NCBI RefSeq assembly: GCF_029690045.1
Contig: NZ_CP121464.1
Location: forward strand, 2,666,001-2,730,000
Source of the DNA: Janthinobacterium rivuli
GTDB lineage: Bacteria; Pseudomonadota; Gammaproteobacteria; Burkholderiales; Burkholderiaceae_D
Direction of reading: 5' to 3'
DNA: 64,000 nt
Below, piece by piece: positions 16,608-24,771 of this stretch. Under the pieces are notes generated by a model. That model was not told the DNA's origin and did no database searches. It worked only from the letters and a program-made list of their open reading frames with translations. The position numbers were made by a program, and so were the translations under genes. Each line of letters begins with the position of its first letter. The stretch's first letter is position 1.

Positions 16608-18038
16608 TCAGCGGGTCAGGAAGTTCAATACGCGGCTGGCCAGCTTGCCGTACGGCGGCCACAGCAGTTTCAAAGCGCTGTAGCGGGCCTGGTAAAACAC
16701 GGGCCGCAGCTTGCTGAAGGTGTGAAAACCTTCCACGCCGTGGTAGTGGCCCATGCCGGACTCTCCCACGCCGCCGAAGGGCAGGTCGTGCTGGCCCACG
16801 TGGTACAGGGCGTCGTTGACGGACACGCCGCCCGACATCACCCGGTCGATCAGCAGCTGCACCGTACGGGCATCATTGCTGAACGGATAGATGGCCAGCG
16901 GGCGCGGCCCCGCGTTGATGCTGTCGATGACGCTTTCCAGATTCGTGTAGCCGCGCAGCGGCAGGATGGGGCCAAAGATTTCGCGCGTCAGCAGCAGGCT
17001 GTCCTCGGGTGCGTCGAGCACGATGTGCGGCGCGATCTTGCGTGTGGCCCGGTCGTGGCTTGGGCCCGGCAGCAGCGAAATCACTTGCGCGCCCCGTGCG
17101 CGCGCTTCGTCGAGCGCCTGCAGCAGCCGTTCAAACGCAGCCGCGTCGATGATGGACGTGTAGTCTGGCGTATTCAGCCCGGCATAGCGGGCCGGCATGA
17201 TCTGGCGCGCATGGTCGACGAAGGCGGCGATGCTGGCTTCGGGCAGCCAGGCGTGGTCGACGCTGGTGCAGATTTGCCCCGCGTTCAGGTACTTGACGAA
17301 CAGGATGCGCTCGGCTGCCGTGCGCACGTCGAAGTCGGCGCAGACGATGGCCGGCGCCTTGCCGCCCAGCTCCAGGGTGACGGGGCACAGGTTCTGCGCG
17401 GCCGCCGCCATGACGGCGCGTCCCGTCTGGCCGGAACCCGTAAACAGCAGATGGTCGAACGGCAGTTGCGAGAAGTCAATGCCCACGCCGCCCGTCTCGT
17501 CAAAGAACTGCAGTTTTTCAGGCGGAAAGTAGGCGGGCATGGTGTCGATCAGCAGTCGCGCCAGGTGGCGCGAGTTTTCGCTCATCTTGACCATGGCGCG
17601 GTTGCCGGCGGCAAAAATGTAGGTCAAGGGCACCAGGCTCAGGTTCACGGGAAAATTCCACGGCACGATGACACCCACCACGCCCAGCGGCTGCGGCATC
17701 ACGCGGTTGCGGGCGCCAGGGAAGGTGCGCCAGTCGGCGCCACGGCGCTGCGGCCGCATCCATTTTTTCAGGTGTTTTAATACATGGGTGATGCCGTCAA
17801 TGGCGGGAAAGATCTCCGCCAGCAAGGTTTCGTGGTTGGAACGGTTGCCATAATCGGCGCTGATCGCTTCGCAGAGCGCGTCTTTATGGTCGCGGATGAA
17901 GCGCTGCAAGGTTTGCAGGTCGCGTTTGCGCTCGGCCAGGGTCGGCACAGGGTGGGCCAGGCAGGCGGCGCGCTGCATGGCCAGGGCGGCAGCCAGCTCG
18001 GCGTTCTTCAATTCCCTGTTTTCTGCGACATCAGGCAT
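16608..18038 (-). CDS. Coniferyl-aldehyde dehydrogenase-type NAD(P) aldehyde dehydrogenase
   Basis: 476 residues from the ATG at 18036-18038 (MPDVAENREL) with AAGGA upstream; an earlier in-frame ATG at 18062 has none. The ALDH motifs appear in order: PWNFPVNLSL, the nucleotide-binding GSGQTGRAVM, the general-base region LELGGKAP, the catalytic Cys in NAGQICTS, and EIFGPILP. The C-terminal HGVEGFHTFSKLRPVFYQ is typical of the coniferyl-aldehyde dehydrogenase group, which oxidises aromatic or medium-chain aldehydes. No other lignin-monomer genes lie nearby, so substrate is uncertain. Confidence 0.88.
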   Translation of the reverse strand: MPDVAENRELKNAELAAALAMQRAACLAHPVPTLAERKRDLQTLQRFIRDHKDALCEAISADYGNRSNHETLLAEIFPAIDGITHVLKHLKKWMRPQRRGADWRTFPGARNRVMPQPLGVVGVIVPWNFPVNLSLVPLTYIFAAGNRAMVKMSENSRHLARLLIDTMPAYFPPEKLQFFDETGGVGIDFSQLPFDHLLFTGSGQTGRAVMAAAAQNLCPVTLELGGKAPAIVCADFDVRTAAERILFVKYLNAGQICTSVDHAWLPEASIAAFVDHARQIMPARYAGLNTPDYTSIIDAAAFERLLQALDEARARGAQVISLLPGPSHDRATRKIAPHIVLDAPEDSLLLTREIFGPILPLRGYTNLESVIDSINAGPRPLAIYPFSNDARTVQLLIDRVMSGGVSVNDALYHVGQHDLPFGGVGESGMGHYHGVEGFHTFSKLRPVFYQARYSALKLLWPPYGKLASRVLNFLTR

Positions 18039-18185
18039 TGTTTTCCTTGGCCGGCTCGGCAATGCGCGCGCCGTTCCGGCACACTATAGTCGACTATCCA
18101 GATAGGCGCCGCCAGCGTGCCGACGGCCTTGCACGATACGCCGTAAAATGTCCGGCAACTGTACGCTACCCTTTCCAGGAATGCC

Positions 18186-18638
18186 ATGACCTCGACCACG
18201 CCAGGCTCCCTGCACATCGTGTGCCCCCATTGCGACGCCGTCAACCGCCTGCCTGCCGCCCGCCTGATTGAGCAGCCCACTTGCGGCAAGTGCCAGAAGG
18301 ATTTGTTTACGGGACAGCCCGTGGACCTGGCCAGCGCCCGCTTCCTCAAGCATATCGAGCGCAGCGACATTCCCGTGCTGGTCGACTTCTGGGCGCCGTG
18401 GTGCGGCCCGTGCCGCAGCATGGCGCCATTCTATGTGCAAGCCGCCAAGACCCTGGAGCCGGCGTTTCGCGTCGTCAAGGTGAATACGGAAGCGTCGCCG
18501 GACCTGGGCAGCCGTTTCAATATTCGCAGCATTCCCACGCTGGCCCTGTTCCGCAAGGGCGTGGAAGTGGCGCGCCAGCCGGGCGCCATCGATGCCAATG
18601 CCATCATCGCCTGGGCAAGGGATAAAGCCCGCTTGTGA
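18186..18638 (+). CDS. trxC: Thioredoxin 2 (TrxC) with zinc finger
   Basis: 150 residues. An N-terminal zinc ribbon CPHC (Cys13, 16) and CGKC (Cys33, 36) precedes a full thioredoxin domain with the active site WCGPC (Cys73, 76) and the cis-proline motif SIPTLALF. This two-part structure is diagnostic of TrxC, a cytosolic disulfide reductase usually tied to oxidative stress. Length matches the family. It ends in a stable hairpin. Confidence 0.95.
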   Translation: MTSTTPGSLHIVCPHCDAVNRLPAARLIEQPTCGKCQKDLFTGQPVDLASARFLKHIERSDIPVLVDFWAPWCGPCRSMAPFYVQAAKTLEPAFRVVKVNTEASPDLGSRFNIRSIPTLALFRKGVEVARQPGAIDANAIIAWARDKARL

Positions 18639-18645
18639 GGCGAGA

Positions 18646-18666
18646 GGAAAACCATCGCGGTTTTCC
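18646..18666 (+). terminator. Hairpin after trxC
   Basis: GGAAAACC-atcgc-GGTTTTCC is a perfect 8-bp stem, 7 bp after the trxC stop. The descending arm is T-rich, but there is no following T-run, so this is a probable rather than certain terminator. Confidence 0.55.
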
Positions 18667-18668
18667 AT

Positions 18669-18706
18669 TTGACATTTCGTATGGCGCCATATTATATTGC
18701 GCCATA
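18669..18706 (+). promoter_or_regulatory. Promoter and MarR-type operator at the marR start
   Basis: TTGACA (18669-18674) and TATATT (18693-18698) are spaced 18 bp apart. A perfect dyad TATGGCGC-N11-GCGCCATA (18680-18706) covers the spacer, the -10 and the first base of the start codon. This is the expected place for autorepression by a MarR dimer. Transcription would start at or next to the ATG at 18706, implying a leaderless or nearly leaderless mRNA. Confidence 0.6.
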
Positions 18707-19218
18707 TGATAAAACTCGAACAGAAATACACGGCCCTGCTCGGTGATGTGCAGCGCCGCGCCAGTGGTCTCGACATGACGCGATCCATCGGACAGTTGCG
18801 CCTGTGCTTTGAAGTGCTGGGCCTGGCGTCCGCCATCGATGGCGATTGCGCCGTGCGCCTGGGCCGGCATGGCTTGTCGGAAGGAAAATTTGTCTTGTTG
18901 TCCCTGTTGCGCGACGTGCCGGGCGGGCTGTCGCCGCATGAACTGGCCGAACGGGCAGGCGTGACGCGCGGCACCATCACGGGCTTGCTCGACGGCATGG
19001 AACGCGACGGTTTCCTGGCGCGCCATCCTGACCAGTTTGATAGGCGCAAGCTGCTGGTGCGCCTGAGTCCCAAGGGAGACATGGCCGCCGCGACCCTGGT
19101 CGATGAACACGCGCAATGGATCGCCAGCCTGTTTGCCGATTTCACGGCCGAGGAAATGCAGTTGTTGAGCGCGCTGCTGGAAAAAGCCTGGCGCAAGACG
19201 GACCGAGGTGTGGCATGA
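18706..19218 (+). CDS. MarR-family transcriptional regulator
   Basis: 170 residues from the ATG at 18706; a TTG nine bases upstream is in frame but lies in the operator. The winged helix is clear: LSEGKFVLLSLLRDV, HELAERAGVTRGTITGLLDGMERDGFLARHPDQFDRRKLLVRL. The D-R-R wing is conserved. It overlaps the next gene by ATGA, so the two are translationally coupled. The partner is a DNA-alkylation-repair-like protein. An alkylating or electrophilic signal is a reasonable inference for its inducer. Confidence 0.88.
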   Translation: MIKLEQKYTALLGDVQRRASGLDMTRSIGQLRLCFEVLGLASAIDGDCAVRLGRHGLSEGKFVLLSLLRDVPGGLSPHELAERAGVTRGTITGLLDGMERDGFLARHPDQFDRRKLLVRLSPKGDMAAATLVDEHAQWIASLFADFTAEEMQLLSALLEKAWRKTDRGVA

Positions 19219-19961
19219 GCCGTGGCGTCGCCGACATCGCTCCCGCGCGCCTGGCCCTGCTGAACGGGGGCAGCGTGCCCAGCGCCACCCTGACGGAAGG
19301 CCTGGCCATCGATTTCGCCCAGCTGCTGGCCGCAGCCGTGCCCGCTGTCGGCGCCGCGCGCCTGGAGCAACTGCGCGCGCAGGCCGCAGCTGGCATCACC
19401 AAACGCATGGCGCTGGCGGCGCAATTGCTGCTCGAAGCCAACACCGACCTGGCGCTGCTGCAAGCGCATGCCTCCGACACGGTACGCGGCTGGGTCTGCT
19501 TTGCCATCGCCGCCCAGGCTGGCTGGACCTTGCCGCAGCAGCTGGCCGCCATGCGGCCGCTGGCCGACGATGGCCACTTCGGCGTGCGCGAATGGGCCTG
19601 GCTGGCGCTGCGGCCCCATCTGGCGGCGCAGCTTGACGAGGCGATTGCCTTGCTGGCGCCGTGGACGGCGGACCCGTCGGAAAGAGTGCGCCGTTTCGCC
19701 TGCGAAGCGCTGCGCCCGCGCGGCGTCTGGTGCGCGCATATTGCCCGCTTAAAAGAGCAGCCGCAGCTGGCCTTGCCCATGCTGCAAGCCTTGCGCGCCG
19801 ACCCGGCCGTTTATGTGCAGGATTCCGTGGCCAACTGGCTCAACGATGCGGCCAAGAGCCAGCCGGACTGGGTGCGCAGCCTGTGCGCGCAATGGCTGCT
19901 GGAAAGTGACAATGCCGCCACCCAGCGCATCTGCAAGCGTGCCCAGCGCTCGCTGGCCTGA
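19215..19961 (+). CDS. AlkC/AlkD-like HEAT-repeat DNA alkylation repair protein
   Basis: 248 residues, ATG overlapping the marR stop. It is made of helical repeats, with the characteristic C-terminal sequence PSERVRRFACEALRPRGVW followed by YVQDSVANWLNDAAKSQPDW. This matches the conserved core of AlkC-like glycosylases (SVANxLND...K). Such enzymes remove N3- and N7-alkylated bases without base flipping. The family assignment rests on these motifs; catalytic residues were not checked by alignment. Confidence 0.75.
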   Translation: MSRGVADIAPARLALLNGGSVPSATLTEGLAIDFAQLLAAAVPAVGAARLEQLRAQAAAGITKRMALAAQLLLEANTDLALLQAHASDTVRGWVCFAIAAQAGWTLPQQLAAMRPLADDGHFGVREWAWLALRPHLAAQLDEAIALLAPWTADPSERVRRFACEALRPRGVWCAHIARLKEQPQLALPMLQALRADPAVYVQDSVANWLNDAAKSQPDWVRSLCAQWLLESDNAATQRICKRAQRSLA

Positions 19962-19985
19962 CGATTGATTACCCAAGGAGAAAGC

Positions 19986-20321
19986 ATGCATTACCTGTTA
20001 GAACTGTATAGCCCAAAACCGGCCTGGCTGGCCCTCGACGGCGCCGCGCGCCAGGCGTATTTCGACATGGTGGGCGCCGGCATGGCGGCCTTGTCCGGCA
20101 CGGGTGCCGAAGCGCTGGCCATGGGCGCCATCGATGGCGGCAAGCTGCATGCGGCTGCCCAGCAATTCTATGCCGTCTGGCGCTTCCCGGACGAGGCCGC
20201 ACTGGACGCCTTGCTGGCTGGCATCGCCGCCACGGGCTGGCATGATTATTTTGACACCATCAATGCGGCTGGCCCGGCCGTGGATTTCCCTGCCCACCTG
20301 GCGCAGCTGGCGGCGGTCTAA
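19986..20321 (+). CDS. Small conserved hypothetical protein (DUF6616-like)
   Basis: 111 residues from the ATG at 19986 with AAGGAG 6 bp upstream. It begins MHYLLELYSPKPAWLAL and contains FYAVWRFPDEAALDALLAGI, the layout of small dimeric ferredoxin-like (EthD/YCII-like) domains. I believe this corresponds to DUF6616 but cannot confirm it. Same strand and 24 bp after the alkylation-repair gene, so possibly the third gene of that operon. Confidence 0.6.
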   Translation: MHYLLELYSPKPAWLALDGAARQAYFDMVGAGMAALSGTGAEALAMGAIDGGKLHAAAQQFYAVWRFPDEAALDALLAGIAATGWHDYFDTINAAGPAVDFPAHLAQLAAV

Positions 20322-20383
20322 GCGTACGGCGTTTTCCTTGCCACTGAGGTAAAGTTTGCATTTCCATCCGAACACTGACGTTG

Positions 20384-20974
20384 ATGCCGACCAAACTGCT
20401 TTCCACCCTGATGCTTGCCCTGGCGCCCATGCTGGCGTCGGCAATCCCTGCCACCCCGCAAGCCCTCGTCGCCGCCGCCCGCAAGCAGGTGGGGGTGACC
20501 GTGCAGTACGACCCGCGCTACGAACGGCTCGCTTATCCGGGCGGCGACGTGCCGCTCGAGCGGGGCGTGTGCACGGATGTGGTCGTGCGCGCCTACCGCC
20601 AGCTGGGGCAGGATTTGCAGGTGCTGGTGCACGAAGACATGCGCAAGGCGTGGCAGGTGTACCAGCAGCAGGGACGCTGGCAAATGAAGGGGCCGGACCG
20701 CAATATCGACCACCGCCGCGTGCCGAACCTGGGCACCTACTTTGCCCGCCATGGCACCAGCTTGCGGCCAAGCAAGGAAGCGAACGCTTACCGCGCGGGC
20801 GACATCGTCACCTGGCGCCTGCCGCGCAACCTCACGCACATCGGCATCGTCAGCGACAAGCAGTCGTGGGGCGGCGTGCCGCTCATCATCCACAATATCG
20901 GCGAGGGTGCGCGCGAGGAAAATATTCTGTTCAGCTATCCGATCACGGGGCACTACCGCTGGCAGCCACGTTGA
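20384..20974 (+). CDS. DUF1287 protein, predicted exported NlpC/P60-like hydrolase
   Basis: 196 residues from the ATG at 20384. A signal peptide (LLSTLMLALAPMLASA) precedes the DUF1287 domain. The conserved Cys is in ERGVCTDVVVRAYR, the His in LTHIGIVSD, and a polar residue in IIHNIGEGA. This is the Cys-His arrangement of circularly permuted papain-like amidases. A role in cell-wall peptides is plausible but unproven for the family. Its 3' end overlaps that of the convergent MocR gene by 32 bp. Confidence 0.8.
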   Translation: MPTKLLSTLMLALAPMLASAIPATPQALVAAARKQVGVTVQYDPRYERLAYPGGDVPLERGVCTDVVVRAYRQLGQDLQVLVHEDMRKAWQVYQQQGRWQMKGPDRNIDHRRVPNLGTYFARHGTSLRPSKEANAYRAGDIVTWRLPRNLTHIGIVSDKQSWGGVPLIIHNIGEGAREENILFSYPITGHYRWQPR

Positions 20975-22415
20975 CGGGGAGGGGCGCTATTTCCTGCAAA
21001 ATCGCCAGCACGAGGGCCAGCGCCGTGTCGATATCGAGCTTGTCGATGGCGCCATAGCCGAGGAACAGGCCTTCATGGCGGGCGGTGCCATGGTAAAAGC
21101 CCGATAGCGCATACAGGCTGACGTCGGCCTGGCGTGCGCGGCGCAGCAATTCGGCGATATCGAGCGGCGCCTGCGCCAGGGCCGCCACGTGGAAGCCGGC
21201 GCTGGCCGGCACCAGGCGGAACCACGGCGCCAGCGGACCGTTGAACCAGTGCTGCAGCCGCTCGCGCCGCCCCGCATAAATATCATGGCAGCGGCGTATG
21301 TGGCGCAGCAAATGGCCGTCGCCGATGAACTTGGCCAGCGCATGCTGGCCCAGGCTGGCCGTATGGCAATCGCTCAGGTATTTCACCGTTTCCACTGCGG
21401 CCACGATGGCTTGCGGCAGCACCGCATAGCCGAGCCGCAATTCCGGCAGCATGATTTTCGAAAAGCTGCCCACATGGGCGACGATGCCGTAGCGGTCCAT
21501 GCTTTGCAGGGAATCCTCGGGCCGGCCTTCGTAGCGGAAGGCGCTGTCGTAATCGTCCTCAATGATGATGGCACCCAGTTGCTGGGCCCGCTCCAGCAAG
21601 GCATGGCGGCGCGCCATGCTCATCGGCATGCCCAGCGGAAATTGATGCGCGGGCGTGACATAGATCAGCCGCGTGCCGTCCGGGATTTGCCCGACGATGA
21701 GGCCATCCTCATCCACTTCGATGCCCACCACGCGGGCGCCCTGGCTGGCGAACACGGCGCGCGCCACCGGGTAGCCAGGTTCTTCCACGGCAACCGTGTC
21801 GCCCGCTTCCAGCAGGGTCAGCGCCAGCAGGTGCAAGGCTTGCTGCGCGCCGCTGGTGACGAGCACTTGTTCCTCGGTGCAATGGATGCCGCGGCTGAAG
21901 GCGGCATGGCCGGCAATCGCCGCGCGCAAGGCCGGCAAACCGGCGACAGGGCCATAGCGGCCGCGCGCCTGGCCACCCTGGCGCAGCGCGTGCAGCATGC
22001 AGGCGCGCCATTCATCCTGCGGGAAGTGCGCGGGCGTGGCGCGTCCGCCGATGAAGGCGTAGCGAGCGGGCTCTTCCTGGCTGGCGCGGCGCAGGGGCGT
22101 GGGCGTCGCTTCCCAGCGGGCGATGCGCTGCGCGCTGGCCAGCGGCGTGCTGGCGTGGCGCCGCTGCGGCGAGGCGTGCGGCGTCTGCACGAAGCTGCCC
22201 ACACCTACTTTGCCGACCAGCAACTTTTCATAACCGAGCCTGTCATACACGTCGGACACCGTCTTGCGCGACAGGCCCAGCTGGCTGGCCAGCAGGCGCG
22301 ATGGCGGCAATTGCTGGCCGTCCGTCAGCCGGCCCGAGCGGATGGCCTCGCTGAGCTGGCGGTACAGCTGGCCGCCCAGGTCGCGCGTGCCGTCGATCAG
22401 GATATGTAATTCCAT
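20943..22415 (-). CDS. MocR/PdxR-type regulator (GntR DNA-binding plus aminotransferase domain)
   Basis: 490 residues. The N-terminal GntR winged helix (LYRQLSEAIRSGRLTDGQQLPPSRLLASQLGLSRKTVSDVYDRL) is linked to a fold-type I aminotransferase domain. The PLP-lysine region is SFSKIMLPELRLGY, and EDDYDSAFRYEG is also present. MocR proteins sense PLP or related amines and usually control a divergent gene, here the AhpD-like gene 104 bp away. A second MocR gene occurs at 39678. Confidence 0.92.
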   Translation of the reverse strand: MELHILIDGTRDLGGQLYRQLSEAIRSGRLTDGQQLPPSRLLASQLGLSRKTVSDVYDRLGYEKLLVGKVGVGSFVQTPHASPQRRHASTPLASAQRIARWEATPTPLRRASQEEPARYAFIGGRATPAHFPQDEWRACMLHALRQGGQARGRYGPVAGLPALRAAIAGHAAFSRGIHCTEEQVLVTSGAQQALHLLALTLLEAGDTVAVEEPGYPVARAVFASQGARVVGIEVDEDGLIVGQIPDGTRLIYVTPAHQFPLGMPMSMARRHALLERAQQLGAIIIEDDYDSAFRYEGRPEDSLQSMDRYGIVAHVGSFSKIMLPELRLGYAVLPQAIVAAVETVKYLSDCHTASLGQHALAKFIGDGHLLRHIRRCHDIYAGRRERLQHWFNGPLAPWFRLVPASAGFHVAALAQAPLDIAELLRRARQADVSLYALSGFYHGTARHEGLFLGYGAIDKLDIDTALALVLAILQEIAPLPVNVAASGSAP

Positions 22416-22519
22416 GGTGTGTCTGCTGGTGGTCTGCCGGTTTTTGGGGGGATTGGCCTGCCTCGCTTACTGCTTGCGCTTTTACAATGATGCATCTCTA
22501 CTTTACAAGGAATGCCATC

Positions 22520-22960
22520 ATGACACAGCAACGACTCGACTTCACACAAGCTTCGCCGGACGCTGTCAAGGCCATGTACGCGCTGGAAGCGGCGATCGCC
22601 AGGCTGGGCGTGGAACACTCGCTGCTCGAACTGATCCGCCTGCGCGCCTCGCAAATCAACGGCTGCGCTTTTTGCGTGGACATGCACACGAGCGACGCGC
22701 GCAAGGCGGGCGAAACGGAACGCCGCCTGTATGCCGTGTCCGTCTGGCGCGAAACGCCGTTCTTCACGCCGCGCGAGCGGGCCGTGCTGGCCTGGACGGA
22801 AGCGCTGACCCTGCTGCCGCAAAGCCAGGCACCGGATGACGTGTATGCGGCGCTGGCGGAACAATTGACGCCGGCGGAAATGGTCAACGTGACCCTGGCC
22901 ATCGGCTCCATCAACACCTGGAACCGCCTGGCCGTGGGCTTTCGCAAGATGCCTGAATAA
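22520..22960 (+). CDS. Carboxymuconolactone decarboxylase / AhpD-like protein
   Basis: 146 residues from the ATG at 22520, with AAGGA upstream. It contains the AhpD-type redox motif CAFCVDMH (Cys49, Cys52, His56), and earlier RLRASQINGC. AhpD-like proteins have alkylhydroperoxidase or thiol-disulfide activity. The family also includes decarboxylases lacking the CxxC, so the motif favours the peroxidase type. Divergent from a MocR gene and probably its target. Confidence 0.87.
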   Translation: MTQQRLDFTQASPDAVKAMYALEAAIARLGVEHSLLELIRLRASQINGCAFCVDMHTSDARKAGETERRLYAVSVWRETPFFTPRERAVLAWTEALTLLPQSQAPDDVYAALAEQLTPAEMVNVTLAIGSINTWNRLAVGFRKMPE

Positions 22961-23040
22961 ATCCTGTGTTCGTTCGCGAACAGACGTATGGTTTGCTGCT
23001 GCGTAGGCTGGCAGGACGATTGATCAGCCAGGGAGCAGCC

Positions 23041-23337
23041 ATGCAAGTACCTATTGAGGAAGGCGCCGACAAGACGTTGGAGCAGCACGAAGAAGCGCGC
23101 CGCGAATTCATCGCCGAACTGTGGCGGCGCTACGAAGCGTTGCAGGAATGGGCCGTCAGCCATTGGCCGGATCAGCAACACCCGCTCAGTTCCGCCGACT
23201 TCGTCGAATCGCGCAAGGAAATCTTGAGCTTGCGTTCGCCGGCCGGTTCCTTGAACCAGCCAGCGCAGCAAAATGAAGCGGAACCGGAGCAGGGCGGGGC
23301 GCAATATGTTGATGTGACGCCAGCGCCATGGCCGTAA
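23041..23337 (+). CDS. Small hypothetical protein, 98 aa
   Basis: Starts at the ATG at 23041, preceded by GGGAG; an in-frame ATG-less extension to 22966 has no ribosome site. Sequence is charged and mostly helical (EQHEEARREFIAELWRRYEALQEWA), then a disordered polar tail ending TPAPWP. No family recognised. A hairpin repeat follows it. Confidence 0.6.
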   Translation: MQVPIEEGADKTLEQHEEARREFIAELWRRYEALQEWAVSHWPDQQHPLSSADFVESRKEILSLRSPAGSLNQPAQQNEAEPEQGGAQYVDVTPAPWP

Positions 23338-23345
23338 CCTTGACC

Positions 23346-23410
23346 GTAATCCGACGTCACCCGCCAACAATGTTGTCGGATTACGCGCTTGCGCGCTAAT
23401 CCGACCTACG
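23346..23410. repeat. TAATCCGAC/GTCGGATTA intergenic repeat
   Basis: GTAATCCGAC (23346-23355), GTCGGATTAC (23375-23384) and TAATCCGACCTACG (23397-23410) form two alternative hairpins between convergent genes. The CGTAGGTCGGATTA sequence is a dispersed intergenic repeat I have seen described across beta- and gammaproteobacteria. It may also stop transcription from both sides. Confidence 0.65.
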
Positions 23411-24581
23411 CGTCGCTTTTGCCCTGTGCAAACACCCAGCAAACCAAACTTACCAGCAGCCCCGCCATCACGCCATACGCCAGATTCAAGGCGCTGTCGA
23501 ACAGCAGCGGCGCCACCAGGCCCGAGACCAGCGCGAACAGCAGCATCTGGATGAACGATTGCATCGACGACGCCAGACCGCTGTTGTTGGGGAAGTGGTT
23601 CAGGGCCATCAGGGTCATTGGCGGCATGGCGATCGACAGGGCGAACGAATAGAAGAACAGGGGCAGCACGGCCCACGGCACTTCGGCGGCAAAGACATAG
23701 TTGTAGCCGATGTTGGCTGCAGCCGCCACCAGCATCAGGATGAAGCCGGCCCAGATCATCTGGCGCTGGCTGTAGCGGTGGGCGATTTTCGCCGACAGGG
23801 CCGAACCGAACACCATGCCGCTGATCAGGGGAATGAACAGCCAGGCAAATGCCGTCTCCGGCAGGTGCAGGATGTTGATGATGAAGTAGGCAGCCGAACC
23901 GATGTACAGGGCGAAGCCGCCAAAGGCGGCGCCAATGGCCGTCGACAGCAGCAGGAACTGGCGGTGGCACAGCACTTTCCAGTAATTGACGGCGATGTCG
24001 CCCAGGTGGAAGGCGTGGCGCTGCTCCTTCGGCAGGCTCTCCGGCAGCGCGCGCCAGACGACGACGAACATCAGCACGCCGAAGGCCGACAGGAACCAGA
24101 ATATCCAGCGCCAGCCCAGGCCCACCTGCAGCCAGCCGCCCAGCACGGGCGCGATGGCCGGCGCCAGCGCGAACACCATCATGATGTGCGAGAGGATTTT
24201 TTGTGCGGCGGCGCCCGAATAGCGGTCTTGCACGATGGCGCGGCCGATCACGGAGCCGGCACCGGCCGACAGCCCCTGCAGCACGCGCCAGGCCAGCAGC
24301 CAGCCCAGCGACGGCGCCAGCGCGGCGCCCACGGAGGCGATCACATACAGCACCAGCGAGACGAGAATCACGGGACGGCGGCCGAACGAGTCGGACAGGG
24401 TGCCGTAAAACAGCATCATGAAGGCGAACGTGAACAGGAAAAAGCTCAGGGTCTGCTGCACCAGCAGGGGGCTGGCATTGAAATCTTGCACGATGGCGGG
24501 GAACGACGGCAGATAGGTGTCAATTGCAAGCGGTCCGACCATCGCCAGGCCCGCCAAAATCCATGTTAATAATTTAGTCAT
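23406..24581 (-). CDS. Bcr/CflA-family multidrug efflux MFS transporter
   Basis: 391 residues and 12 predicted helices. Family signatures: AIDTYLPSFPAI in helix 1, the motif-A loop GTLSDSFGRRPVIL, and motif C-like APAIAPVLGGWL in helix 5. This is the DHA1 Bcr/CflA branch, exporting compounds such as bicyclomycin, chloramphenicol or sulfonamides with proton antiport. No adjacent regulator; the next gene is divergent. Confidence 0.9.
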   Translation of the reverse strand: MTKLLTWILAGLAMVGPLAIDTYLPSFPAIVQDFNASPLLVQQTLSFFLFTFAFMMLFYGTLSDSFGRRPVILVSLVLYVIASVGAALAPSLGWLLAWRVLQGLSAGAGSVIGRAIVQDRYSGAAAQKILSHIMMVFALAPAIAPVLGGWLQVGLGWRWIFWFLSAFGVLMFVVVWRALPESLPKEQRHAFHLGDIAVNYWKVLCHRQFLLLSTAIGAAFGGFALYIGSAAYFIINILHLPETAFAWLFIPLISGMVFGSALSAKIAHRYSQRQMIWAGFILMLVAAAANIGYNYVFAAEVPWAVLPLFFYSFALSIAMPPMTLMALNHFPNNSGLASSMQSFIQMLLFALVSGLVAPLLFDSALNLAYGVMAGLLVSLVCWVFAQGKSDA

Positions 24582-24660
24582 GTTGAACAGTGTTTTTGTT
24601 AGCCCGTCATTTTACGCTAGTGGAAGCAATCGGGTTTGCCGGCGACCTCTCTTAGTCAGG

Positions 24661-24681
24661 CATATGCGTTTTTTGCATATG
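24661..24681. promoter_or_regulatory. CATATGC-N7-GCATATG inverted repeat upstream of epsC
   Basis: A perfect 7-bp inverted repeat with a T-rich 7-base spacer (GTTTTTT), about 90 bp before the epsC start and 80 bp before the divergent efflux gene. It could be an operator for either gene; regulator unknown. Confidence 0.35.
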
Positions 24682-24771
24682 GATGCTTGAAATTCTTCGT
24701 TTGCTTTGTCATGTGCCGCCTTTAAGCTGGGGCGACCCGGCTTGTTTGCCGTTTTCTGGAAGTGATACGCC

